Source: Streptomyces sp. NRRL WC-3626
GTDB taxonomy: Bacteria; Actinomycetota; Actinomycetes; Streptomycetales; Streptomycetaceae
DNA: 64,000 bases
Assembly (NCBI RefSeq): GCF_000718785.1
Contig: NZ_JOCA01000007.1
Location: 124,001-188,000, forward strand
Direction of reading: 5' to 3'
In this document: positions 8,682 through 17,796 of the stretch, in pieces
Position numbering within the stretch: the first letter of the stretch is position 1
How the letters are laid out: every line of letters starts with the position of its first letter
Translations under genes and position numbers: made by a program
The notes under the pieces: generated by a model
Databases searched by the model: none
What the model was told of the DNA's origin: nothing
Seen by the model: only the letters and a program-made list of their open reading frames with translations

Positions 8682-10724
8682 ATGGCACACCGTACCCGCA
8701 ACAGACGGTTCCTCACGGCCGCCGGGCTGACCGCGGCCCTGGCCACCGGGGCCGCCCTGATCCCCGGCCCGACGTCCGCCGCCGCCCGAGCCGCGGACCT
8801 CCCCTCCGTCACCGTACGACCGGACCCCTCGTACCAGCAGGAGGAGTTCGAGGGCTGGGGCACCAGCCTGGTCTGGTTCGCGAACGCGACCGGCGACTAC
8901 CCGCCCGAGATACGCGAGAAGCTCGCCCGGCTGCTGTTCGGCGACGACGGCCTCGCCCTGAACATCGCCCGCTACAACGTCGGCGGCGGCAACGCGCCCG
9001 GCGTTCGGGACTATCTGCGGGCCGGAGGCGCGGTCGAGGGCTGGTGGAAGGCGCCCGAGGGCACCACCCGCGAGGACACCGGCTGGTGGGACGCCGAGGA
9101 CCCCGCCGACTGGAACGAGAACGCCGACGCCGCGCAGCGGTGGTGGGTGGACCGGGTCAAGAAGGACATCACCCACTGGGAGACCTTCAGCAACTCACCG
9201 CCCTGGTTCATGACGGTCAGCGGCTATGTGTCCGGCGGATTCGACCCCACCGCCGACCAGTTGAAGACGGAGTCGGTCGACGACTTCGCCGCCTATCTGG
9301 CGGGCGCCACCCAGCGGCTGGAGAAGGCGCACGGCATCGAGGTCGACACCGTCGACCCCTTCAACGAGCCGAACACCAACTACTGGAGCACCCGGCTCGG
9401 CGCGGACGGCGAACCCGTCGGCGGACGTCAGGAGGGCGCCCACATCGGCCCCGCACTCCAGGAGAAGGTCCTCCACGCGCTCGCCCCGGCGCTGAAGAAG
9501 GCGAAGACCAGGGCGGGAATCGCCGCCATGGACGAGACCAACCCGTCGATCTTCGCGCAGAACTGGAACGCCTACTCGCCCGAAGCGCGTGACCTCGTCG
9601 GCCAGATGAACGTCCACACCTACGGCACCGGTCAGCGCACCACCGTGCGGGACATCGCCAAGGCCGAGGACAAGCGGCTGTGGATGAGCGAGGTCGAGGG
9701 CGACTGGGGCGACGGACAGAGCTTCACCGACATGCGTCCCGGTCTGGGGCTGGCCCAGCGCATCGTGGACGATCTGCGGGAACTGGAGCCGCGCGCCTGG
9801 GTGTTCTGGCAGCCCGTCGAGGACTACGACAACATGAGACCGGGAGGTGAGTCCGCCAAGGGCGGCAACTGGGGTGAGATCCAGCTCCCCTTCAGCTGCA
9901 CCGATGAGGACACCCTCGAAACCTGCCCCATCCACACGAACACCAAGTTCGACACCGCCCGCAACTTCACCCACTTCATCAAGCCGGGCGACCGGCTGAT
10001 CAAGGTGGACGACACCTCCAGCGCGGCCGCGGTCACCAAGAACGGCAAGGGCGCCTCAGTCGTCCACGTCAACAGCACCACCGAGGCGCGCAAGGTCACC
10101 GTCGATCTGTCCAGGTTCCGGCACATTGGCCGGAACGCGACCGTCACCCCCGTCGTGACCAGCGCCGACGGCAAGCTGGAGCGGCACCGGGCCGTCAAGG
10201 TCACCGACCGTGCGGCCACGTTCGCGGTGCCGGCCCAGTCGGTGACGTCCTTCGAGGTCAAGGGCGTCTCCGGCGTCGCGGAGGACGCCTCGCCGCTGCG
10301 CAGGGGCCACACCTACACGCTGACCGGTGTGCAGAGCGGCAAGGCGGTCACCGTCGCGGACGACGGCACGCACCTCGTCATCGGCACCGGTGACGACTCG
10401 GCCGCCCAGCGGTGGCGGCTGAGCGCGGTGCGCCCCGGTGACGGGGTGCGCGGTCGCTACGAGTTCACCAATCCGGTGAACGGCGGGCGGCTGACCGTCC
10501 GGGACGACGTGCCCGTCGCCGAGCCCCGCACCGGCAAGCGGGACCCGGCCGCCGAGTGGCTCCTGTCGACCACCGGCGACGGCACCTGGACGCTGGTCAA
10601 CGCGGCCACCGGGCGCCTCCTCGAAGTCGGGGGCCAGGCCACGCACGAGGGCGCCGCCGTCACCACCTGGGGGCCCAACTCCGGTGCCAACCAGCGCTGG
10701 ACGGTCACGGACGTCACGGGCTGA
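8682..10724 (+). CDS. Secreted GH30 enzyme with ricin-type domain, endo-beta-1,6-galactanase-like
   Basis: 680 residues. A Sec signal peptide (basic [10 protein letters not shown], hydrophobic stretch, Ala-rich end near residue 40) precedes a GH30 barrel. The opening segment ([12 protein letters not shown], then [11 protein letters not shown]) resembles characterised endo-beta-1,6-galactanases of the family (GH30_5 type; from memory). E229 (FNEPNT) and E337 (MSEVEG) fit the acid/base and nucleophile. About 135 C-terminal residues form a beta-trefoil lectin-like domain ending in NQRWTVT. The ATG at 8682 has GGGAG 8 nt upstream; an in-frame ATG at 8664 has no ribosome site. It should cut beta-1,6-galactan side chains outside the cell, feeding the transporter. 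Confidence 0.88.
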   Translation: MAHRTRNRRFLTAAGLTAALATGAALIPGPTSAAARAADLPSVTVRPDPSYQQEEFEGWGTSLVWFANATGDYPPEIREKLARLLFGDDGLALNIARYNVGGGNAPGVRDYLRAGGAVEGWWKAPEGTTREDTGWWDAEDPADWNENADAAQRWWVDRVKKDITHWETFSNSPPWFMTVSGYVSGGFDPTADQLKTESVDDFAAYLAGATQRLEKAHGIEVDTVDPFNEPNTNYWSTRLGADGEPVGGRQEGAHIGPALQEKVLHALAPALKKAKTRAGIAAMDETNPSIFAQNWNAYSPEARDLVGQMNVHTYGTGQRTTVRDIAKAEDKRLWMSEVEGDWGDGQSFTDMRPGLGLAQRIVDDLRELEPRAWVFWQPVEDYDNMRPGGESAKGGNWGEIQLPFSCTDEDTLETCPIHTNTKFDTARNFTHFIKPGDRLIKVDDTSSAAAVTKNGKGASVVHVNSTTEARKVTVDLSRFRHIGRNATVTPVVTSADGKLERHRAVKVTDRAATFAVPAQSVTSFEVKGVSGVAEDASPLRRGHTYTLTGVQSGKAVTVADDGTHLVIGTGDDSAAQRWRLSAVRPGDGVRGRYEFTNPVNGGRLTVRDDVPVAEPRTGKRDPAAEWLLSTTGDGTWTLVNAATGRLLEVGGQATHEGAAVTTWGPNSGANQRWTVTDVTG

Positions 10725-10803
10725 CCTCCGCTCCCGAATCCGGCCGCGTCACCGCCCGGTGGTGCGGCCGGACCGCTTTCCCGACACCTTCTGGAGAACA
10801 CCA

Positions 10804-11439
10804 GTGGCACACGACGACGACGCCGAGCGCGAGGTGCGCCGCCGTATGGCGGCCCACGAGCTGTATACCGACGCCGCACCCGGCCTCGAACGGCTCGAGG
10901 AGGAACGGCTGCGCGGCAAGGAACTCGCCGCCGAGTACAACGCCACCGGCCCGCGCGACCAGGAGACCCGCCACGCCCTGCTGGGCCGGCTCCTCGGCTC
11001 GGTCGGCCGCGGTGTGTGGATCGAGCCGCCGCTGCACGTCGCCTACGGAACGAACACGCACCTGGGCGACGACGTGTACGTCAACTTCGGCCTCACCCTG
11101 GTCGACGACGTCGAGGTCTTCGTCGGCGACCGCGTGATGTTCGCACCGCATGTCACGATCACCAGCACCGGCCATCCCGTCCACCCCGAACTGCGGCGGG
11201 ACGGCAGCCAGTTCTCGGCGCCGGTGCGCATCGGGGACGACGTGTGGATCGGGGCCGGCGCGGTGCTCCTGCCCGGGGTGACCGTCGGGCGGGGCTCGGT
11301 CGTCGGCGCGGGCAGTGTGGTGACCGCCGATGTGCCGCCGATGACCGTGGTCGCCGGCACCCCGGCCCGTGTACTGCGGGCGATCACCGACGCGGACCGG
11401 GAGTGGAGCTACCGGCCGCCGGGCACCGCGCGCCGCTGA
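10804..11439 (+). CDS. Sugar O-acetyltransferase (LacA/Maa type)
   Basis: 211 residues. An N-terminal helical Maa-type segment is followed by left-handed beta-helix hexapeptide repeats (for example [14 protein letters not shown]). The catalytic histidine fits the STGHPV motif seen in LacA-type enzymes. Family members transfer acetyl from acetyl-CoA to the 6-OH of galactosides or glucose. The start is the GTG at 10804, with GGAG 6 nt upstream; the reading frame is open further upstream without a ribosome site. As the last gene of the beta-galactan operon it may detoxify or cap non-metabolisable galactosides, as proposed for lac operons. Confidence 0.9.
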   Translation: MAHDDDAEREVRRRMAAHELYTDAAPGLERLEEERLRGKELAAEYNATGPRDQETRHALLGRLLGSVGRGVWIEPPLHVAYGTNTHLGDDVYVNFGLTLVDDVEVFVGDRVMFAPHVTITSTGHPVHPELRRDGSQFSAPVRIGDDVWIGAGAVLLPGVTVGRGSVVGAGSVVTADVPPMTVVAGTPARVLRAITDADREWSYRPPGTARR

Positions 11440-11459
11440 ACGGGGCGCGGCGCCGTTCA
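11437..11459. terminator. Bidirectional hairpin spanning two convergent stop codons
   Basis: TGAACGG-N9-CCGTTCA. The left arm begins with the TGA of the acetyltransferase gene and the right arm, read on the minus strand, begins with the TGA of the metallopeptidase/VWA gene. An alternative stem GCGCCGC/GCGGCGC overlaps it. Confidence 0.5.
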
Positions 11460-12731
11460 CCGGGCTCCGGGTTCGGCGCCGATGGTCACCACGCGGGCCC
11501 AGTCGGGCGGCGTGTCCGGCACGTAGTCGGGGTCGTCCTCGTCCCAGGACGCCCCCACCCGGGGGAACAGGCCCACCACCGTCCGGCAGGACGGCCGGGA
11601 GTCCGGCCAGGGCGTCTGTCCGTCGGTGAGGACCACGACGACGTCCGGCCGGGGCCGGGACGCGAGGGCCTTGGCGAAGCCACCGCGCAGATCGGTGCCG
11701 CCGCCGCCCGTCAGGGGGATGCCCTCGCCGCGGCACAGCCGGTGCACCCGGCCGGCCGCCGCGTCGCAGGACACCACGGACACCATGTCGCGGCGGCCGC
11801 CCACGGCCCGGGAGATCGCGGTGACCTCCAGCAACGCGCTGCCCAGTTCGGCGTCGCTGACCGAGCCCGAGGTGTCGATGACGACCGACACCCTGGGCGG
11901 CGTACGCCGCAGGCTCGGCAGCACCGCGCCGGGCACCCCGGCCGAGCGCCGGGCCGGCCGTCCGTAGCTGTAGTCGTCGCCCGCGCCCGAGCCGGAGACC
12001 GCCGCGCGCAGTGCCGCGCCCAGCAACTCCCGCCAGGGCTGCGGTGGATGGAACGCCTCCTCCGCCCAGCGCCGCCAACCCTGCGGCGCGTCGCCCGGCC
12101 GGGCTCTGATGCCCTGCGCCACACGGAACCGTACGGCGTCCCGCTCCTGCTCGCTGAGCCCGTGCGCGCCGTCCGGGCCCAGGTCCCAGACCCGTTCGAG
12201 TCCGTCGGCACCGCTGCCGCAGTCCAGCCAGACCATGCCCTGGGTGTACGGGCCGAGCGTGAACTGGCGCAGATAGTCCTCCATCAGCTCCCCTGCGGTG
12301 AGCCCCAGGGTGCTCGGCAGCACCACGTCGCCGGGGCGGGCCAGCCCGTCGCCGTAGATGTCGTCGTTGATCTCGCAGTCGGCGGCGATGTTCATCCGCA
12401 GCCGCTCCCCCGCGCCGTGCAGTCCGCGTTCGCGGGCGACGCGGTCGCCGCGTCCGTGGTGGTCGCGCAGCAGATGCGACACCTCGTGCACCCAGACGCC
12501 GGCCAGTTCCTCCTCCGGTGTGGCGGCCACGAACGCCGGTGAGACATAGCAGCGCCAGTGCCGGTCGACGGCCATCGTGGGGACGCGCCGGGACTCGACG
12601 GGGTGCAGTGCGAACAGGGCGGTGGCGAGGTAGGGGCGGGCGCGGGCGGCCTGCAGCCGGGCGGCGAGCAGCTTGTCCAGGTCGAGGGCGGGGGCGGGGG
12701 CGGCCGGTGTCTTTGGCGGGTGCGTGGTCAT
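11457..12731 (-). CDS. DUF2201-type putative metallopeptidase/VWA-like protein
   Basis: 424 residues. The N-terminal half carries a zinc-peptidase-like motif HEVSHLLRDHH near residue 85 and MNIAADCEINDDI, as in the DUF2201 metallopeptidase-like domain. The C-terminal half is a VWA-like fold with a MIDAS-type DTSGS. The protein overlaps the upstream AAA+ gene by 4 bp (ATGA), so the two are translationally coupled. MoxR-type ATPases commonly act with VWA proteins as chaperone or metal-insertion pairs. Substrate and in vivo role are unknown. Whether the HExxH is catalytic is not shown. Confidence 0.9.
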   Translation of the reverse strand: MTTHPPKTPAAPAPALDLDKLLAARLQAARARPYLATALFALHPVESRRVPTMAVDRHWRCYVSPAFVAATPEEELAGVWVHEVSHLLRDHHGRGDRVARERGLHGAGERLRMNIAADCEINDDIYGDGLARPGDVVLPSTLGLTAGELMEDYLRQFTLGPYTQGMVWLDCGSGADGLERVWDLGPDGAHGLSEQERDAVRFRVAQGIRARPGDAPQGWRRWAEEAFHPPQPWRELLGAALRAAVSGSGAGDDYSYGRPARRSAGVPGAVLPSLRRTPPRVSVVIDTSGSVSDAELGSALLEVTAISRAVGGRRDMVSVVSCDAAAGRVHRLCRGEGIPLTGGGGTDLRGGFAKALASRPRPDVVVVLTDGQTPWPDSRPSCRTVVGLFPRVGASWDEDDPDYVPDTPPDWARVVTIGAEPGAR

Positions 12732-13951
12732 CGGCCGGCCGTGATGCGGGCGGCGGCGTGGTCCGCGCGCCGGGAGAGGGCCACGGCGGAGGTGAGCCGT
12801 TCGATGGTCGGCGGTACGTCCCACTCCTCGCGGCGCAGCGTGGCGAGGGTGGTGGCGGGGACGACGACCAGGTCGGGCGCGCCGGTGTCGGCGGCGCGGG
12901 CGAGGAGGGCCCAGGCGGCGTCCCAGCGGGACCGCTCGGGGCGGGCGCGCACGGCGGCCACCACCGCGTCGAGCACGGCCTGGCGCAGATCGCCCCGCTG
13001 GGGCAGTTCGGCGCCGGCCGGGTCGGCGAGCAGCAGTTCGGGGTCGGGGAGGTCCAGCCGGTCGAGGCTGGCCAGGAGTTCCAGGCCGGGTCCGTCGCCG
13101 ACGGTGCCGCGGACCAGCAGGGAAAGGACGTCGCGGTCGGAGCCGGCGGCGGTCGCGAAGGCGATCAGCGTCAGGGTCATGTCCCAGCTGCGCGGGGAGG
13201 GCCAAGGGCCGCCCCGGCGGGTCTCGCTGCCGGGCAGCCGGTGCACGAGCGTGGGCCGTGCGGTGAGGAACGCGCACACCGCACGGCGGGCGAACTCCAC
13301 GGCCGCGGCGAGCCGGTCGGGGTCGAGGCGGGGCAGGGTGGCGCGGGGCCAGGTTCCGCCGAGGCCGCGGACGACGACCTCGGGGTCGTGGGTCCAGTTC
13401 AGGTGCACGAACCGGTTGGCCAGCGGCGGGCTGAGCTCCCAGCCGTCGGCCGCCGAGGCGCGCGGGTTGGCGGCGGCGACGATCCGTACGCCGGGCGGCA
13501 GCCGGAGGGCACCGATCCGGCGTTCCAGCACCAGTCGCAGCAGGGCGGCCTGGACGGCGGGCGGCGCGGTGGACAGTTCGTCGAGGAAGAGCAGGCCCCG
13601 GCCGGCCCTCACCAGGCGTACGGCCCAGTCCGGCGGGGCCATGGGGACGCCCTGTTCGGCGGGGTCGTCGCCGACGATGGGCAGCCCGGAGAAGTCGGAC
13701 GGCTCGTGGACGCTGGCGATCACGGTGGTCAGGGGGAGGTCCAGGGACGCGGCCAGTTGGTTCAGGGCGGCGGTCTTGCCGATCCCCGGCTCGCCCCACA
13801 GCAGGACGGGCAGGTCGGCGGCGACGGCCAGGGTCAGTGCCTCCAGCTGGGTGTCGGGGCGGGGTTCGGTGGAGGTGTCGCGCAGGAGGGTGAGCAGTTC
13901 ACCGGCGACGTCGAGTCGGGAGGGAGGGGTGGCGAGGGCGTGCGAGGACAT
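12728..13951 (-). CDS. MoxR-type AAA+ ATPase
   Basis: 407 residues. The Walker A is GEPGIGKTA near residue 57 and the Walker B LLFLDEL near 118; a sensor-type ANPRAS and an arginine-rich lid follow. The start ATG at 13951 follows AGGTGA, which is part of a GGTGATCACC palindrome (13953-13962). The gene overlaps the DUF2201/VWA gene by 4 bp. By family it would remodel a client protein using ATP together with the VWA partner. The gene for the possible third partner lies 185 bp upstream on the same strand. Confidence 0.92.
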   Translation of the reverse strand: MSSHALATPPSRLDVAGELLTLLRDTSTEPRPDTQLEALTLAVAADLPVLLWGEPGIGKTAALNQLAASLDLPLTTVIASVHEPSDFSGLPIVGDDPAEQGVPMAPPDWAVRLVRAGRGLLFLDELSTAPPAVQAALLRLVLERRIGALRLPPGVRIVAAANPRASAADGWELSPPLANRFVHLNWTHDPEVVVRGLGGTWPRATLPRLDPDRLAAAVEFARRAVCAFLTARPTLVHRLPGSETRRGGPWPSPRSWDMTLTLIAFATAAGSDRDVLSLLVRGTVGDGPGLELLASLDRLDLPDPELLLADPAGAELPQRGDLRQAVLDAVVAAVRARPERSRWDAAWALLARAADTGAPDLVVVPATTLATLRREEWDVPPTIERLTSAVALSRRADHAAARITAGR

Positions 13952-13993
13952 GGGTGATCACCTGTGGGTGTGCGTGGTGGGCGGGACGTGGGT

Positions 13994-14117
13994 CCCGGTG
14001 GGTCGGGTCGACGGTGACGGGAACGGGTGTCACCGTGAGGTCGGTCGAGCATGGCGGGGCGTCGGCCCCGGTGGGTCTGGTCGACGGGGACGGGTGTCAC
14101 CGTGAGGTCCGTCGAGC
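13994..14117. repeat. Imperfect tandem direct repeat in the trio's intergenic region
   Basis: Copy 1 is 13994-14050 and copy 2 is 14067-14117. Both begin CCCGGTGGGTC and end GTCGAGC; copy 1 has 6 extra bases. A third fragment (GTGGGTCCC...GTCGACGG) follows at about 14120. Copy 1 also contains CGGTGAC...GTCACCG, able to form a 7-bp stem. The repeat occupies most of the gap before the AAA+ gene. It could be a protein-binding array or simple duplication. Confidence 0.75.
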
Positions 14118-14136
14118 GCGGTGGGTCCCCCTGAGC

Positions 14137-15498
14137 TCAGTCGACGGTGGCGTGGCGTGGGTGGGCGCGGCGGTTTTCGGGGCGGGGGCGGGCCGGGTAG
14201 AGCCATGCCGGTGCGGGGCCGCTCAGACCCGACCGGTAGAGCCCGTAGGTGATCCGCCGGTGTGCGGCCGCCTCGAGTTCGTCCCGCAGGGGCCCGCCTC
14301 GCAGGCGCGCGTTCGGGCCGAGCAGGTTCTCGACGACGGCGAGCGCCCCGGCGATGTCGCCGTGGTCGAGGCGTTCGCGGACGCCCGTGAGGCAGTCCGG
14401 CCGCCGGTGGGCGCGATCGATGACCCGCAGGCAGGGCAGCGGGGTGCCGGTCAGTTCGGCCAGCAACTCCTCCCGCCGGATCTCGTCCGGGGCATGGTCC
14501 AGGGGGACCAGTACGCCGTCGACCAGCCCGATCCGGTGGCGTGCGCCTCGGCACTCCACGAGGTGGGGCTGTCCGGTCCGCCCGGGTGCCGGGGGCGGAC
14601 CGGTCGCCGTACGGTCCGGTACGAGTGCGGCTGCGACCAGGGGATGCAGCCGCTCGGCCTCGATCGCTCCGGTGCGGAGCAGGTCGAGGTCGGGCAGGAC
14701 ATGGGTGGCCGCGTCGGGGAGGACGGGCAGGGGCGGGCCGGACGCGGCAGGGGCGGCGGGTGCGGAGCGCAGCGTCGTGTCACCGCCGTCGTCGGGGACG
14801 GTCAGCAGCAGCCGGTGTGCGGCGCCGATCCGGACGGTGAGGGTCCCGGCCGTACGCCCGGCGTCGCGCAGGACGATACGGGCCTCGTCTGCCCAGCGGT
14901 CCACGGCGCAGTGGTGTCCTGGCGGGAGGAGTCCGGGTGGTTCGGGTCCGGTCGCCTCCCGGTCCGCGCCTGAGCGGGCCGGTAGTTCGCCGGTTCTGCG
15001 GGCGTCCCACAGGTGGCGGTGCAGGTCCAGGCGGAACCGGGGAGCGGGACGCGGATGCGGGTGGTGCCGGGCGGCGGCGCCGAGCCGGCCGGTGTCCCAC
15101 AGGGCGAGGCCGATGCGCTGGCCGCCGTCCGCCCACGCGGGCGGGGTCCGGACGACGAGGTGCACCGGGTCCTCATGGCCGTAGCGGGCCAGGGCGACGG
15201 TGAGTCCGGGGCGCAGCAGTCCGTCGGGGGCGACTCTCGGCATGTGCCAGCGCAGCAGATCGGGCGCCAGGTGCCGCAGATCGGACCTGACTCGGGACGC
15301 GAGGTCGCGGCCGTGGGTGCGGGCCAGGGTACGCAGGTGGAGGTCGACGTCGAAACCCGCCGCGGCACAGGCACCGGCCCAGTCACCGACGTGCCGGCGG
15401 GCGGTGGCGGTCTCGATCATGGAGGGCGGCACGGCGTACTCCCGTACGCGCCGCCAGAGGGAAAGGCGGGGATTCCCGTTCGCGATGTGTGGGTGCAT
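14137..15498 (-). CDS. Uncharacterised 453-residue protein associated with MoxR/DUF2201 pair
   Basis: I do not recognise a named domain. The sequence is rich in Arg, His, Pro and Leu, has no signal peptide or membrane segment, and looks cytoplasmic. A helical N-terminal part includes TARRHVGDWAGACAAAGFDV and RSDLRHLAPDLLRWHMPR; a variable Pro/Ala-rich middle and a conserved-looking C-terminus (RITYGLYRSGL) follow. The ATG at 15498 is chosen because AAGGTGAG precedes it at the right distance; the GTG at 15504 is too close. It is first in the run that continues with the AAA+ and VWA genes, so it is a candidate client or adaptor. Confidence 0.75.
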   Translation of the reverse strand: MHPHIANGNPRLSLWRRVREYAVPPSMIETATARRHVGDWAGACAAAGFDVDLHLRTLARTHGRDLASRVRSDLRHLAPDLLRWHMPRVAPDGLLRPGLTVALARYGHEDPVHLVVRTPPAWADGGQRIGLALWDTGRLGAAARHHPHPRPAPRFRLDLHRHLWDARRTGELPARSGADREATGPEPPGLLPPGHHCAVDRWADEARIVLRDAGRTAGTLTVRIGAAHRLLLTVPDDGGDTTLRSAPAAPAASGPPLPVLPDAATHVLPDLDLLRTGAIEAERLHPLVAAALVPDRTATGPPPAPGRTGQPHLVECRGARHRIGLVDGVLVPLDHAPDEIRREELLAELTGTPLPCLRVIDRAHRRPDCLTGVRERLDHGDIAGALAVVENLLGPNARLRGGPLRDELEAAAHRRITYGLYRSGLSGPAPAWLYPARPRPENRRAHPRHATVD

Positions 15499-15677
15499 CA
15501 GCACTCACCTTGCGCGGACGGGACCCCCATTCCGAGGACGGAGTGAGTGGTCATCGCGGCGAGCATAGCCCGCCGCGCGACGATCTGTCAGGTGGCTTCC
15601 GCGGTCGGCGGTGGCGGGCCTCCGGTTCGGCGATCGGGTCGAGCGTTCGGCCGGACCGGGTGTTCACCGGGCACGAG

Positions 15678-15711
15678 ACCGCCGCCGGTCATCCGACGGA
15701 CCGGCGGCGGT
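15678..15711 (-). terminator. Terminator of the iron-transport operon
   Basis: Perfect 13-bp stem ACCGCCGCCGGTC/GACCGGCGGCGGT with an 8-nt loop, 15 bp beyond the permease stop codon on the minus strand. It separates the iron operon from the AAA+ trio. Confidence 0.75.
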
Positions 15712-15725
15712 GGGTCGGCGCGGAA

Positions 15726-17792
15726 CTACCGGCGCCCGCGCATCAGTACGTACAGGAAGTACGGCGTCCCGATCACGGCCGTCATCAGACCGGCGCCCAG
15801 CTGGGCGGGCGCGATCACGGTGCGGCCCAACAGGTCCGCCGTGCACACCAGCACGGCGCCGAGGAGCAGCGCGACGGGCAGGACGCGGGTGTGGCGTCGT
15901 CCGACCAGGGCCCGCGCCGCGTGGGGCGCGACCAGGCCGACGAAGCCGATGGTGCCCGCGGCGGCGACGGCGGTGGCGCTGAGCAGCACGCTCAGCACGA
16001 GGAATCCCAGTCGTCCGCGCGCCAGGTCGAGCCCGAGCAGCCGGGGGGTGTCCTCGTCGAGGGAGACCAGGTCGAGTTCCCGGTGCCGTACGCCGGCCAG
16101 CGTGATGCCGACGGCGAGGACGATCGCGAGGGGGAGGACGTCGGGCATGTTCCGGCCGTACGTGGAGCCCGACAGCCAGGTGAGGGCCTTGTTCGCGTTG
16201 AACGGGTCGGTGAGCACGATCAGCAGGCTGATCAGGGCCGTCGTCGCGGTCGCGGTGCCGATACCGACGAGCACCAGCCGGTTCTGCTGGTAGCCCCCGC
16301 GCGCGGCGAGGCCGAACACGACGACCGCGGTGACCGCCGATCCCGCGAAGGCCGCTCCGGCGACGCTCCACCCCCCGACGACGGGGACCGTCGTCACGAG
16401 GATCACCGCGCCGAGCGCGCCGCCGCCGGAGACGCCCAGGACCGCGGGTTCCGCCAGCGGGTTGCGGGTGACGGCCTGCACCAGGGTTCCGGCCAGTGCG
16501 AGCGCCGCTCCCGCGAGGAGCGCGGCGAACACCCGGGGCATCCGGGTGTCCAGGACGAAGGTGACCGTCCTGCCCGCCCTGCCCTGCGCCCAGTTGACCA
16601 CGTCGCCCAGCAGCAGCTTGCTGTCGCCCAGCAGGACGGCGGCGACGGTGACGCCGGCCACGGCGGCCGCCAGCACGATGAGTGTGGTGACGAAGACGGC
16701 GTGGCTGCGGATGCGCAGCTTGTCCGGTGCGGCGGCGCCGGCGGTGTCGCGCAGCCGGGCGGCCATCACGATCAGGAACACCGCGCCGACGAGGCTCGTG
16801 ACGACTCCGGTCGGTACGGCGACGGCGGTGTCCGCGTCGACGAAGGCGCGCAGCAGCACGTCCGCGCCGAGCACGAGTGCGGCGCCGACGAGTCCGGCGA
16901 GCGGGACGCCGGTCCGCAGCCGCAGGACGCCCCGGGCCCAGCGGGCGAGCGGGCGGACCAGGGCCGGGGCGCACAGGCCGACGAAGCCGATCGGGCCGGC
17001 CAGGGTGACGGCCGCCGAGGAGAGCAGCGTCGCCAGCACGACGGCGGTGACGCGGGTGGCCCGCACCGGGACGCCGAGTCCGCGGGCCGCGTCGTCACCG
17101 AGGGCGAGGGCGTCGACGCGGCGGGCGATGAGCAGCAGTCCGATGAGTCCGACGGCGGCGACGGGCAGCATCTGGAGGACGCCGTCGAAGCCGTTCTGGC
17201 CGATGTTGCCCTGGTTCCACCGGTAGAGGCCCTCGGTCTCCTGCGGGAACAGCAGGAGCAGTCCCTCGGTGACGGCGGTGAGGCCGAGGGCGAGCGCGGT
17301 GCCGGCGAGTACGAGCCGTACGGTGCCGGAGCCGAGGCCCGACAGTCCGAGGACGACGGCCGCCGCCGCGAGTCCGCCGGCGAAGGCGACGCCCGAGGAG
17401 GCGAGCACCGGCAGGGACACTCCGGTGACGGCGGCGACGCCGAGGGCGAGGTAGGAGCCCGCGTTGACGGCGAGGGTGTCCGGGGAGGCCAGGACGTTGC
17501 GGCTGACGGCCTGCAGGGCGAGGCCGGCCATGCCGAGGGCGGCGCCCACGAGGAGTCCGGCGGTCATCCGGGGCAGCCGTGAGGCGATGACGACGGACGC
17601 GTCTGCCGTGTCGGCCCGGCCGGTGAGGGCCTTGAGGACCTCGGCGGGGCCGACGGCGGCGGTGCCCTGGGTGATGTCGACGACGGCGAGGGCCGCGACC
17701 AGGAGCACGAGCGCGGTCGTCACCGCGGCCGCGCCCGTCCGGGACGGCACCGTCTCCGGACGGGCGATGGGGGTGGTGGCGGTGACGGCCAT
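15726..17792 (-). CDS. Fused double-domain FecCD-type siderophore ABC permease (FhuB-like)
   Basis: 688 residues, twice the normal length of a FecCD permease. Two homologous halves are visible. Each has its own SRLPRMTAGLLVGAALG- or TRMPRVFAALLAGAAL-type segment, QAV(S/T)RN loop, and GPIGFVGL or GTIGFVGL signature. One polypeptide should therefore form the whole channel, as FhuB does. It starts 4 bp after the binding-protein stop. The iron box upstream of the operon implies repression when iron is plentiful. Ferric-siderophore import is a family inference. Confidence 0.94.
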   Translation of the reverse strand: MAVTATTPIARPETVPSRTGAAAVTTALVLLVAALAVVDITQGTAAVGPAEVLKALTGRADTADASVVIASRLPRMTAGLLVGAALGMAGLALQAVSRNVLASPDTLAVNAGSYLALGVAAVTGVSLPVLASSGVAFAGGLAAAAVVLGLSGLGSGTVRLVLAGTALALGLTAVTEGLLLLFPQETEGLYRWNQGNIGQNGFDGVLQMLPVAAVGLIGLLLIARRVDALALGDDAARGLGVPVRATRVTAVVLATLLSSAAVTLAGPIGFVGLCAPALVRPLARWARGVLRLRTGVPLAGLVGAALVLGADVLLRAFVDADTAVAVPTGVVTSLVGAVFLIVMAARLRDTAGAAAPDKLRIRSHAVFVTTLIVLAAAVAGVTVAAVLLGDSKLLLGDVVNWAQGRAGRTVTFVLDTRMPRVFAALLAGAALALAGTLVQAVTRNPLAEPAVLGVSGGGALGAVILVTTVPVVGGWSVAGAAFAGSAVTAVVVFGLAARGGYQQNRLVLVGIGTATATTALISLLIVLTDPFNANKALTWLSGSTYGRNMPDVLPLAIVLAVGITLAGVRHRELDLVSLDEDTPRLLGLDLARGRLGFLVLSVLLSATAVAAAGTIGFVGLVAPHAARALVGRRHTRVLPVALLLGAVLVCTADLLGRTVIAPAQLGAGLMTAVIGTPYFLYVLMRGRR

Positions 17793-17796
17793 CGCG

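Noticed and set aside
15489..17582. 697-residue plus-strand open frame
   Set aside because: Antisense to the fused FecCD permease, with Asp/Glu/Gly/Gln-rich low complexity and no domain.
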